In this document: positions 18,398 to 26,411 of the stretch, one piece after another
Layout: each line of letters opens with the position of its first letter
How positions within the stretch are numbered: the first letter of the stretch is position 1
Source: Sphingobacterium sp. B16(2022)
GTDB lineage: Bacteria; Bacteroidota; Bacteroidia; Sphingobacteriales; Sphingobacteriaceae
Direction of reading: 5' to 3'
DNA length: 64,000 nt
Assembly: GCF_012030425.1 (NCBI RefSeq)
Contig: NZ_JAAUVN010000001.1
Span: 682,001-746,000 of the forward strand
Notes under the pieces: model-generated
Seen by the model: only the letters and a program-made list of their open reading frames with translations
What the model was told of the DNA's origin: nothing
Databases searched by the model: none
Translations under genes and position numbers: made by a program

Positions 18398-18407
18398 TAG
18401 ACCCTTT
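18379..18407 (+). terminator. Hairpin at the left end of a duplicated block
   Basis: The arms AAAGGG.CTAAT and ATTAG.CCCTTT pair with one internal mismatch around a four-base loop, like a bidirectional terminator. It begins a stretch of about 370 bases that is duplicated upstream of the NTF2-like gene at 47877-48248. A TTG-started frame across the stretch is not coding, because the differences between the two copies change nearly every affected amino acid. Confidence 0.5.
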
Positions 18408-18605
18408 ATCTTGGCGTTTAACTGCACAGTAATTTTTATGTTTCTTATCGTTTCCTCTTTTTTGTTTCATCATCCAAATTGTTTTGAAGCAATTGGATTT
18501 ATTTACTGTATTACGTCATTTATCGTTATCCACTTTCATGCTGAAAGTATGTTTGTTATCGCTTTGTATAATAAGAACACCTGTCTAATAGAATAGTTCA
18601 AAAAA

Positions 18606-18746
18606 GTTTAAAATAATTTCACCTATCCATTTCCTTCATTCACCGAGTTTTTAGTTGGTTTAGTCTAATTGCCATAGGGTAGGGACGATCTACATCTTAC
18701 TTTTGAATCAACAAATAAGAACTAACAATATAAAAATAAAGACATT
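18606..18746 (+). promoter_or_regulatory. Conserved leader and promoter of NTF2-like gene, copy 1
   Basis: The leader is shared by all five intact copies and several relics. The -7 element TACTTTTG at 18698-18705 fits the Bacteroidota TAnnTTTG consensus, but a matching TTTG at -33 is missing, so an activator may be needed. An imperfect inverted repeat (GTAGGG ... CCTAC type) overlaps the -7 element and could be an operator. Confidence 0.55.
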
Positions 18747-19196
18747 ATGAACACTATAGCAAAAACATTCGCGGCAGCAGCCTTGATCGCAGTATCTACT
18801 TTCACTATGGCAGCAGGCAAACCAGAGGTAGCAAACCCTAAAAAAGCAGTGGTCAATTTATCTACAGCAGATCTAGCCATTGATCATTACGTTGCGGTTA
18901 TGACAGAAGGACAATCGGCAGGAGTAGAGCAATTGTTTACGACAGACTTCAGCCAAAAAGTACAGGCAGTAGAAGATAAAACCAATAGCCGTTCTGAAGT
19001 TATTTCCTTCTTGAAAAAGCAAAAAGGAGAGCAGTTAAACTGTAAAACTAGCACCACCATCGTACAGGAATCTGCGGACTATATGATAGCAAAAGTAACG
19101 ATGCAGTTTGAAGGATTTACTAAAACTGATCTAGTGACACTGGTAAATGACGAAGGTAACTGGAAAGTATCCCAATCCATCAACTCGTATAAGTAG
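18747..19196 (+). CDS. Secreted NTF2-like protein, copy 1
   Basis: A 149-residue protein with a Sec signal peptide (cleavage near TFTMAAGKPE) and a mature domain of about 110 residues that looks like the NTF2/SnoaL or lumazine-binding-like fold: a helical start (LSTADLAIDHYVAVM), then strands ending in GNWKVSQSINSYK. NTF2-like domains of this size bind small ligands or act as bacterial periplasmic modules; no catalytic residue is evident. It is one of five nearly identical copies in the window, each with its own leader and terminator. Copy 1 is followed by an Rpn gene. Confidence 0.85.
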   Translation: MNTIAKTFAAAALIAVSTFTMAAGKPEVANPKKAVVNLSTADLAIDHYVAVMTEGQSAGVEQLFTTDFSQKVQAVEDKTNSRSEVISFLKKQKGEQLNCKTSTTIVQESADYMIAKVTMQFEGFTKTDLVTLVNDEGNWKVSQSINSYK

Positions 19197-19222
19197 ATAA
19201 AGTTTAATCCATATGTTTAGTT

Positions 19223-19252
19223 AAAGCCACGTCATGAGATGTGGCTTTTTTT
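19223..19252 (+). terminator. Terminator of NTF2-like copy 1
   Basis: AGCCAC and GTGGCT pair across the loop-side bases GTCATGAGAT and are followed by seven T residues. The same hairpin, with small changes in the loop-side bases, follows every intact NTF2-like copy. Confidence 0.8.
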
Positions 19253-19415
19253 GTGTCCGGAAAGCAAGATTAGGTTAACAGGTTGATGCTTTTGTTGCCA
19301 GCTAGCCGACAACAAACGACTACTGTCGACTACAAACGTTTAATAACCGGCTAATAATTTTAGTTTTTCTGATGTTTGCTTAGCAACATTAATTATTTAA
19401 GCAGATCCTAAAATT

Positions 19416-20336
19416 ATGAAAAATCACGTTCAGCCCGTTTTTATTGATCCGACCACCGATGAGGGCTTTAAACGGTTATTCGGAGACAAAGTCAACCTGA
19501 TCAACTTTCTTAACATCATCTTTCGTGGTCGAAAGACCATCGTTGATCTGACGTATAGAGATACCGAGCGTATCGGTGCAACCGAAGAAATCGGCAAAGT
19601 TATCTTTGATCTTGTAGTTCAGATCAGTACAGGAGAAGAGATCATCATCGAGATGCAGACAAGTACACAGACCAACCTGAAGCAACGTATGCTGTATTAT
19701 GCCAGCAAGGTCATTTCAGATACAGCGCCCAAAGGAAACCGCAAAGCCTGGGGATACGCTATTCCTGAGGTTTACACCATTGTCCTGATGGATGGTTTTC
19801 ATATGCCGGGAGGTGATTATAAAACCTATTTTCACGATACCTGCCTGTGTAATAGAGATTCAGGACAAATATTTTACGAGGGTTTGGGGTTTATCTATTT
19901 AGAAATTATTAACTTTGTTAATAGCGAAGCTGAGGTTGAAGACGAACTGGACAAAGTATTTTATATGCTCAAGAATATGTCTACGTTAAAGACCTTGCCA
20001 CGGATCATGAAATCGGCAGTATTTCAACGCTTCTTTCAGTTGGCCAGCTACGTAAAATTGACAAAGGAGGAACGGACTATGTATGATATTAGTTTAAAAC
20101 GTAAATGGGATGCAGAAGCAGTGCGGATGTATCAACAGGAACAAGTTGAAGGACTAGAAAAACAATTGGAAGAGGCTAAGCAAGCATCCAAGAAAGCAGT
20201 TGCAATTGCTAAAGCTGAAGGCCAACACCAAAAAGCTATTGAGACGGCTGTAAAGCTAAAATCGATGGGATTATCAGTAGACCAAATTGCTGAGGCGACA
20301 GGCCTTACCATCGACGAGATTGAAAAACTGAAATAA
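19416..20336 (+). CDS. Rpn-family PD-(D/E)XK nuclease, copy A
   Basis: A 306-residue protein of the Rpn/transposase_31-like family. The nuclease core has Asp65 (VIFDLVVQI) and the Glu79-Met-Gln81 motif (IIIEMQT), as in PD-(D/E)XK enzymes. The C-terminal 85 residues are a helical, charged coil ending in ATGLTIDEIEKLK, a tail shared with the two other Rpn genes here. An in-frame ATG at 20079, eight bases behind AAAGGAGG, could start a short C-terminal protein, as known for Rpn systems where the small protein blocks the toxic nuclease. The gene lies 219 bases after an NTF2-like gene and before a YbjQ-like gene. Confidence 0.88.
   Translation: MKNHVQPVFIDPTTDEGFKRLFGDKVNLINFLNIIFRGRKTIVDLTYRDTERIGATEEIGKVIFDLVVQISTGEEIIIEMQTSTQTNLKQRMLYYASKVISDTAPKGNRKAWGYAIPEVYTIVLMDGFHMPGGDYKTYFHDTCLCNRDSGQIFYEGLGFIYLEIINFVNSEAEVEDELDKVFYMLKNMSTLKTLPRIMKSAVFQRFFQLASYVKLTKEERTMYDISLKRKWDAEAVRMYQQEQVEGLEKQLEEAKQASKKAVAIAKAEGQHQKAIETAVKLKSMGLSVDQIAEATGLTIDEIEKLK
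20063..20336 (+). other. Predicted internal start: small RpnS-like product, copy A
   Basis: AAAGGAGG at 20063-20070 is a strong Shine-Dalgarno sequence eight bases before an in-frame ATG at 20079, giving 85 residues that hold only the helical C-terminal region. Such sequences are uncommon in Bacteroidota genes. The same arrangement occurs in both other Rpn genes of this window. Expression is not shown by sequence. Confidence 0.5.
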
Positions 20337-20357
20337 ATCCAATAGATCATATAAAAT

Positions 20358-20397
20358 AACCAATAAAGCCATTCTTAACAGAATGGCTTTATTGGTT
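20358..20397 (+). terminator. Rpn 3' hairpin, copy A
   Basis: A perfect 17-bp stem: AACCAATAAAGCCATTC, loop TTAACA, and the exact complement. The inner ten pairs are constant among copies; the outer pairs (ACCAAT) are specific to this copy. It probably ends transcription of the Rpn gene in both directions. Confidence 0.85.
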
Positions 20398-20409
20398 TTA
20401 TACCATTCT

Positions 20410-20429
20410 TACGGCTTCCCGTATTTTTT
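20410..20429 (+). terminator. Second small hairpin behind Rpn copy A
   Basis: TACGG and CCGTA pair across the loop CTTC and are followed by six T residues. The same element follows the main hairpin in all Rpn copies and also stands alone near 60040. It looks like a second terminator or an attenuator before the YbjQ-like gene. Confidence 0.6.
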
Positions 20430-20493
20430 AATCAAACCAATTACCACAACAATCCCATATCAGCAACAGCTGTTATTGGAACCAATGCTTTGA

Positions 20494-21465
20494 GTGCAAT
20501 CAGGAGCGAGCTTCGTGGCGTTTGCTTCGCAGATCCCTTCGGGATTTTTCGGTGGGCGCTCCCGCAATTATGAAAACAAATTACAGGAGCTCTATAAGAG
20601 CGTAGTGGAGTCTTTAAAGCAAAATGCCCGTAGCTATAGGGCAGATGCGGTTATAGGCTTCAGCGTCAATATTGATGAGATCTCGGGCAAAGGAACGCAA
20701 ATGTTCATGATCACCGCTATCGGTACACCTGTATTGCTCAATGAAATTAAACATATACAGGCAGAAGCGGTAGATGGAGATATCGATGGATCAGTTATTA
20801 AGCACAAAGTCAAGGCAAGCTTGATCAAAGAACGCTATACCGGTATCTATTCAATGGACAATGCTACAGCCGAGTTTATAGCCACATCCCGATTGACCGA
20901 ATTTGTACCCCTACTATTTAAAGCAATGAATGAAACAGGGGAGGATCAAGAATTCAAAGACCGTCAAGCCATGCTCTTCCGTTATTTTGATTTCCTGGAC
21001 AAAGACCAAGCTATAGCCATACTCTATGGACAGTTGCTGTCGGAAGATTTAACCGGCGCACAGTTTAAGATCATTAGCAAAGCTATCAGCAGTTCCAATC
21101 TTATCGATTACGATCAGGTTGAGAAGCTGTTAGCAGGATCTTTATTAGCAAAAAAGGCAGCATTGAAGGTACTTAGCTTAGACAAAGACTGGTATTCCGC
21201 TCAAGATAATGCCTATCTACAGACATTGAAAGGAGAGGGCTTGTTACAGCTATTTCCAGAAGTCGTTACCGTTAAAGAGTCAAAGGGCATGTTTTCATCG
21301 TGTAAAGAAGTTTGGGAATGCTCATGTGGCAATAGCAATAAGCTGGATGCTACCGCATGTAGCTCTTGTACTAAAGATAAACGAAGCTTTGGTTCTGAGG
21401 AATTAAAATCTGAAGCTGTGCAGAACCTGATTAATCGGAGATTAGCGGTTATTGAAAGGATCTAA
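20494..21465 (+). pseudogene. YbjQ-like / zinc-ribbon protein, N-terminally damaged copy
   Basis: Compared with the copy at 57076, about 100 bases with the start codon are replaced by a short stretch and one extra base shifts the frame near 20497. Only a GTG at 20494 is left as start, so the first 30-35 residues of the YbjQ (UPF0145) domain are missing. The rest is intact: GFFGGRSRNYENK, the YbjQ core ADAVIGFSVNID, a helical region of about 150 residues, and a C-terminal zinc ribbon (WECSCGNSNKLDATACSSC, four Cys near residues 276-293). YbjQ proteins form ring-like oligomers of unclear role. It may still be translated. Confidence 0.75.
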
Positions 21466-21713
21466 TTAGGTCAATTACTCCCCTATGTTAATTAATCAAA
21501 TCTCATACATGACAAATAATTATTTTATGAAATCCTTCTTGATTTTAATCTTGAATGATTTATGTTTTTTGATTGAAATTAGACATCGACATTCCCCTGT
21601 TAATTTTTTACAGTCCATTCCAGTGTTAATGCACTAAAATTGTTAAATTCAAATTATCTTACTTACAAAAGCACTTCAAGCCAAAGTGTTTCGCCGTAGA
21701 AAATTCCAACGAC

Positions 21714-24470
21714 TTATCCTTTTAATTGATCCTTTCGAAAAACGGTTGGAGTTACACCGAACTGTTTACGAAATGCTGCCGTAAAATATGTCCCGGAAGA
21801 AAAACCTACTTTTTCTGCAATTTCATTTACATGTAGGCCTTCGAGCAGTAGGTTTTGTGCTTTAGCCATACGCCGTTGTAAAAGATAGTCATTGACACTG
21901 CAATTTAATAATGCTTTTGTTTTTCGATAAAGTTGTATCCGTGATAAATTCAGTTCCTTGGCAATGTCCTCGACACTCAGGGTTTTATCGGAAAGATGTC
22001 CTTCGACAACCATGGACAATCCCTGTAAAAAACGTTTGTCCTGCGGAGTATGTGAATCAATTTCTGTTTTATTTTCCGAAGGCTTGAGCAAAGTGCCATA
22101 CTGCTCTTTGAGTTTCTGACGGGACAGAATTAAGTTGGCGACTACTGCTTTAAGGTGGTCCACCTTAAATGGTTTTGTCAGATAGGCATCTGCCATATGG
22201 CGCATTCCCTCAATGATACTTTCCTCCGTATCAAGAGCACTAAGTAGAAGTACGGGTATTTGGTTGAACTGCGAATTGTTTTTAACGGTTTTCAATAATT
22301 CGATACCTGTTTCATCAGGAAGCATAATATCGCTGAGGATCAGGTCAGGATAATTGGTTTTCATTTTTTTAAGAGCGTCGGAATAGCTTTTGGCAAAAAT
22401 GAGATTATATTCTTTTTCTAAAATTTCTTTCAAGAAACGCATAATATCAGGATGATCTTCAACAATCAAGATATTAGCTGCTCTGTTGGAACAGAAGGAG
22501 ACCGAATCAACATCAAAATCTTCCAAATTTTCCTGTGGCAAGTTTCTTTCAAAGTGTAATATTGAAGGCTCATATTGGGAGTTCTTTTTTTCTTCTTCCA
22601 AAAGATGAAGATGACCCGTAGGCAAGCGTAAAGTGAAAGCAGATCCCATTCCTTTTTTACTGCTAGCGGTTACTTGTCCATGATGAAGTTCAACAATCTG
22701 TTTTACATAAGCAAGACCTATTCCCGATCCAGGAAGATGCTGTTCACCTTTGTAGAAATTGTCAAATATATGATCTAAGTCACTGGCTGCGATACCTGAT
22801 CCATTGTCAATTACACGGATAAGAAAATAATCTCCAAATGTATTTTCTTCTACGGTCAAGCTGATGGTTCCTCCTTTTGGGGTATATTTAAATGCGTTGG
22901 ATAGCAGGTTCGAAAAAGCATGTTCCATCAGTTGCTCGCTTATCCAGATCTCTTTCAGAGGTGTCTTGCTGAGATAACTTAAGGAGATGCCCTTCTTCTT
23001 GGCCAAAGGTCTAAAATTAGCAATGATCTGTTGGATGAAATTATCAATGTGTACCGCAGTAACCTGTAATTTTAATTTAGATTTATCAATCCTATGGATA
23101 TCAATGAGGTCGTGCACGAGGTCTTGAAGTTTTTTAGCATTCCGTTCGATGTACGCAAGTTTTTCTCTACTGTTAGCGGAAAGAGATTTTTCTTTTTCTA
23201 ATTCTTCAAGTGGTCCCATGATAAGGGTCAGGGGAGTCTTGAATTCGTGGGAAACATTGGTGAAAAACTTGCTCTGTTCTTCTGCTCCATTTTGAATCTG
23301 TTGATTCATCTCAACAATCTGTTGCTGTTGTTGTAAAATTTCTTCGTTCTGATTTTTAAGTTGCTTGTTTTTTTTACGGTTGTTGCCAATCATAACAATC
23401 GAAATACCTCCTAGAATAATCGAGATCACCAGGCTCGTCATGACAACCTGGAGAGTTGTTTTTTGGTTGTTGTAAATCTGATTTTGCTTTACGATAAACT
23501 CCTGTCTCTTGTCGATATCTTTTTGTTGTTCTTGAATCTTATTCGACTGGAGCATCATCAGGTTCGCATTCTCTTTATTTATAACCAGCGTGCCCAGTAT
23601 GTTTTCCCGTTTATAAGGAGTTTTTTCTAAAATTGCTATTGCCGTCCGGATCGCTTCTGTGCCCCCGGTTGGGTAAAGCATAGAAGCGTAAAGCGTACCA
23701 TTTGCTATTTCTTCCAAACCATTTTTTGCTCCAGGCAATGCATCGATACCAATAATTTTCTTTTTGTCATTACCATTTTCACGGAGAGCCTGGATGGCCC
23801 CAAAGGCCATTTGGTCATTAAAAGCGAAGATAAGATCTTGTTTCTGTAAATCTTCAATTTGTTTTTTCGCTAAAGCATAGGCTGTAGCCCTGCTCCAATC
23901 AGAATGAAGTTCCAATCCTACCTGCGTTTTACCGGCACTATCTAGCCCCATCATCAAGCCTTTTTTTCTTTCTATAGAAGCTGAAGTACCCTTTAAGCCA
24001 GTAATAACCCCGATTTGTCCCTTTCCATTAAGAACATTTGAAATATATTGGCCCGCTAATTTACCAATTGTAAGATTATCAGCTCCAACATAAGCATTGT
24101 AAAGACCCGAAGACGTTTTTCGATCTGTAACGATGACAGGGATTTTCATTTGGAAAACTGAGTCTACAATTGGTGTTACGGGAGCCGCTTCATTCGGAGA
24201 AACAATTAAGAGATCAATATCATTTTTTAGCAGTTCCCTAATTTGCGAAATCTGTACTTGGTTACTCCCTTCAGCATCTCGATATATAAATTTAACATTA
24301 GGATAGAAAGACAACTCTCTTTTCATTTCCTCCAACATGGTCTCCCGCCAAGAATCATTACCAGTACATTGTGAGAATGCTATTGTGTAATTTTTGCCCT
24401 CATTCTTAGGATTACAAGAATGAAACAATAGCGATATCATGATCGACAATATACAGTATACTCTTAACAT
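21714..24470 (-). CDS. Hybrid two-component sensor/regulator of the fructan locus
   Basis: A one-protein signalling system of 918 residues. In order: N-terminal signal segment; periplasmic sugar-binding domain like LacI/RbsB proteins (about 25-310); membrane helix (341-362); coiled coil; histidine kinase with phospho-acceptor His408 (FFTNVSHEFKTPLTL) and ATPase motifs (NLLSNAFKYT, DNGSGI, GSGIGLAYVK); receiver domain with phospho-acceptor Asp714 (DLILSDIMLPDE); AraC DNA-binding domain (about 810-915). This layout, next to a fructan locus, matches BT1754 of Bacteroides thetaiotaomicron, which senses fructose. It is divergent from the porter gene and should activate the locus. Confidence 0.93.
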   Translation of the reverse strand: MLRVYCILSIMISLLFHSCNPKNEGKNYTIAFSQCTGNDSWRETMLEEMKRELSFYPNVKFIYRDAEGSNQVQISQIRELLKNDIDLLIVSPNEAAPVTPIVDSVFQMKIPVIVTDRKTSSGLYNAYVGADNLTIGKLAGQYISNVLNGKGQIGVITGLKGTSASIERKKGLMMGLDSAGKTQVGLELHSDWSRATAYALAKKQIEDLQKQDLIFAFNDQMAFGAIQALRENGNDKKKIIGIDALPGAKNGLEEIANGTLYASMLYPTGGTEAIRTAIAILEKTPYKRENILGTLVINKENANLMMLQSNKIQEQQKDIDKRQEFIVKQNQIYNNQKTTLQVVMTSLVISIILGGISIVMIGNNRKKNKQLKNQNEEILQQQQQIVEMNQQIQNGAEEQSKFFTNVSHEFKTPLTLIMGPLEELEKEKSLSANSREKLAYIERNAKKLQDLVHDLIDIHRIDKSKLKLQVTAVHIDNFIQQIIANFRPLAKKKGISLSYLSKTPLKEIWISEQLMEHAFSNLLSNAFKYTPKGGTISLTVEENTFGDYFLIRVIDNGSGIAASDLDHIFDNFYKGEQHLPGSGIGLAYVKQIVELHHGQVTASSKKGMGSAFTLRLPTGHLHLLEEEKKNSQYEPSILHFERNLPQENLEDFDVDSVSFCSNRAANILIVEDHPDIMRFLKEILEKEYNLIFAKSYSDALKKMKTNYPDLILSDIMLPDETGIELLKTVKNNSQFNQIPVLLLSALDTEESIIEGMRHMADAYLTKPFKVDHLKAVVANLILSRQKLKEQYGTLLKPSENKTEIDSHTPQDKRFLQGLSMVVEGHLSDKTLSVEDIAKELNLSRIQLYRKTKALLNCSVNDYLLQRRMAKAQNLLLEGLHVNEIAEKVGFSSGTYFTAAFRKQFGVTPTVFRKDQLKG

Positions 24471-24933
24471 GTTGGATTAATGGATTATTGATGATATATG
24501 CTCAAACTTAGATGTATATATTGCTTCATATACAATTGCATCACATATTAAACAAATATATTGATATCTCCACTGTCATCAAGAATTATTTTTATAGAAA
24601 AAAACGAACCATATTTTTTTTAATCACCCAATTGCTTTTTCAGCGTATTTGATAAATTGGTTTTATTCTAAATTATATTTCAAGGTCGCAGAAAATAAAA
24701 CCGATCATCTTGATCAATTATGATAAAGCGCAGATCCTCGTGTAGACAAATGTCAAATTTCACCCATTTTCAAAGATTTTAAAATATACTTAGTGTAAAA
24801 ACAACACAGGTTTTGATTTATAGATGAATGTAACATCACCTATGTTTTTTGTCAAAAAAACACTTTTTCACTGTTTAGTAAAGCATTTTAATGTGCTGTT
24901 TTTTAATTGTTTATGTGTTTTTTGATCTTGATG

Positions 24934-24941
24934 TAAATTTG
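24934..24941 (+). promoter_or_regulatory. Candidate promoter of the fructan locus
   Basis: TAAATTTG fits the TAnnTTTG -7 consensus and lies 76 bases before the sugar porter start; no good -33 TTTG is seen at the normal distance, as expected for an activator-dependent promoter. The 547-base divergent region 24471-25017 is very AT-rich, has no gene, and should contain the binding sites of the hybrid regulator. Confidence 0.45.
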
Positions 24942-25017
24942 ATGCAATTTGTCATGTAAAAATTCAGGTCTTGTAATCTTAGCTGTTAATTTTGAGTAAA
25001 TCAATTATAAATTTAAA

Positions 25018-26346
25018 ATGAACAAAAATTCAGTTTTGATATGGTCATTCGTGGTGGCCTTGGGGGGATTTCTCTTCGGTTTTGACACAGCAGTTATTTC
25101 AGGTGCCGAGAAGGCTGTTCAGGTATTCTGGTCTCTAAATGAATTTCAACATGGTCTTACGATGGCGATCGCGTTATTAGGTACAGTTATAGGAGCAGCA
25201 ATGGGCGCATATCCATCGGACAGATTAGGACGTAAGAATACTCTGTTTCTGGTTGCCGCACTTTATTTTTTCTCTGCTATTGGTACAGCTCTGGTCCTAG
25301 ATTGGAACATGTTTATTTTGTTTCGATTTCTAGGCGGGATAGGAGTCGGCGTCTCTTCTGTAACCGCACCAATTTATATTTCTGAAATTTCCCCTGCAAA
25401 ATCCCGTGGCAAGCTAGTCGGATTATTTCAGTTCAATGTTGTGTTTGGGATCTTGGTCGCATACCTTTCAAATTATTTTATAGGTCAAACAGGGGAAGAG
25501 TCTTGGCGTTGGATGCTCGGAGTACAGGCAATCCCATCATTGATTTTCTTTGTGCTGATATTCTTTATTCCGGAAAGTCCCCGTTGGTTGCTTTTGCACC
25601 GAGGTAAAAAGGATGAAGCAATAGCGATTATGCGTAAAGTAAGCGGTGATCAAGCTGAAAATGATGTTGAACAGATGTTGAACAGCCGTCAAAGAGGTCA
25701 AGAAAAAGGTGAGAGCCAATTATTTTCCAAATCGAACCGTACACCTGTTATTCTAGCGGTACTATTTGCAGTTTTTAATCAAGTATCCGGTATCAATGCC
25801 ATTATTTATTATGCGCCACGTGTTTTTGAGATGGCAGGTTTAGGCGGTCAGAGTTCTTTACTTTCTACTGTTGGTATTGGTGTTGTTAATTTTGTGTTTA
25901 CTTTGATTGGTATAAATTTTATCGACAAGATTGGCCGTCGCAAACTGATGTTCATTGGTTCATTTGGGCTAATCGCTTCTCTTTCTCTTGTTTCGCACGC
26001 TTTCTTTGCGGGTCAAATTGAGGGAATAAAAGTCACCATTTATTTGATGTTGTTTATCGCATTTTTTGCACTCTCGCAGGGAGCGGTAATCTGGGTTTTT
26101 ATCTCTGAGATTTTTCCGAATGATGTCCGTGCCAAGGGGCAAACATTGGGAAGCTTAACCCACTGGGTGATGGCCGCAGTAATTACATTTTGTTTTCCTG
26201 CATTAACAGAACTGCTTGGTGGAGGTTATACCTTCATGATTTTTGCAGTTTGCATGTTTTTGCAGCTATTGTACGTATGGAAGATGATGCCAGAAACCAA
26301 AGGAAAATCTTTGGAAGATATGGATGGACCGATACCCATGCACTAA
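25018..26346 (+). CDS. Sugar porter (MFS), probable fructose importer
   Basis: A 442-residue inner-membrane protein with about 12 helices and all the sugar-porter signatures: SDRLGRKNT and DKIGRRKLM between helices 2-3 and 8-9, PESPRWLLL after helix 6, and WVFISEIFPNDVRAKG after helix 10. As first gene of the fructan locus, directly before a fructokinase, it most likely brings fructose released by the GH32 enzyme into the cytoplasm. The order porter-kinase matches the fructan locus of B. thetaiotaomicron. Confidence 0.92.
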   Translation: MNKNSVLIWSFVVALGGFLFGFDTAVISGAEKAVQVFWSLNEFQHGLTMAIALLGTVIGAAMGAYPSDRLGRKNTLFLVAALYFFSAIGTALVLDWNMFILFRFLGGIGVGVSSVTAPIYISEISPAKSRGKLVGLFQFNVVFGILVAYLSNYFIGQTGEESWRWMLGVQAIPSLIFFVLIFFIPESPRWLLLHRGKKDEAIAIMRKVSGDQAENDVEQMLNSRQRGQEKGESQLFSKSNRTPVILAVLFAVFNQVSGINAIIYYAPRVFEMAGLGGQSSLLSTVGIGVVNFVFTLIGINFIDKIGRRKLMFIGSFGLIASLSLVSHAFFAGQIEGIKVTIYLMLFIAFFALSQGAVIWVFISEIFPNDVRAKGQTLGSLTHWVMAAVITFCFPALTELLGGGYTFMIFAVCMFLQLLYVWKMMPETKGKSLEDMDGPIPMH

Positions 26347-26411
26347 GTCAGGATTTAAAACAGAATTACGGTTAATTAAGATCATAAACATCTGATTCCG
26401 ATAAAAATATT

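Noticed and set aside
18393..18476. A short basic minus-strand frame (starting MKQKRGNDKKHK) in the duplicated block
   Set aside because: Its ATG is changed to ACG in the second copy near 47967, so it is not conserved.
18411..18596. A 61-residue frame upstream of NTF2-like copy 1, also present as a 78-residue frame at 47859-48095
   Set aside because: The differences between the two copies nearly all change the amino acid and the start is TTG; there is no sign of selection on a protein. It is treated as duplicated noncoding sequence.
20358..20397. Reading the Rpn hairpins as integron attC sites
   Set aside because: attC sites keep their outer ends and vary in the middle; here the inner stem is constant and the outer arms vary. 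No integron integrase is in the window.
20494..21465. Treating the modules as a classical insertion sequence
   Set aside because: No DDE, HUH or serine/tyrosine recombinase and no terminal inverted repeats with target duplications were seen; the Rpn proteins are nuclease-like and often called transposases only by annotation.
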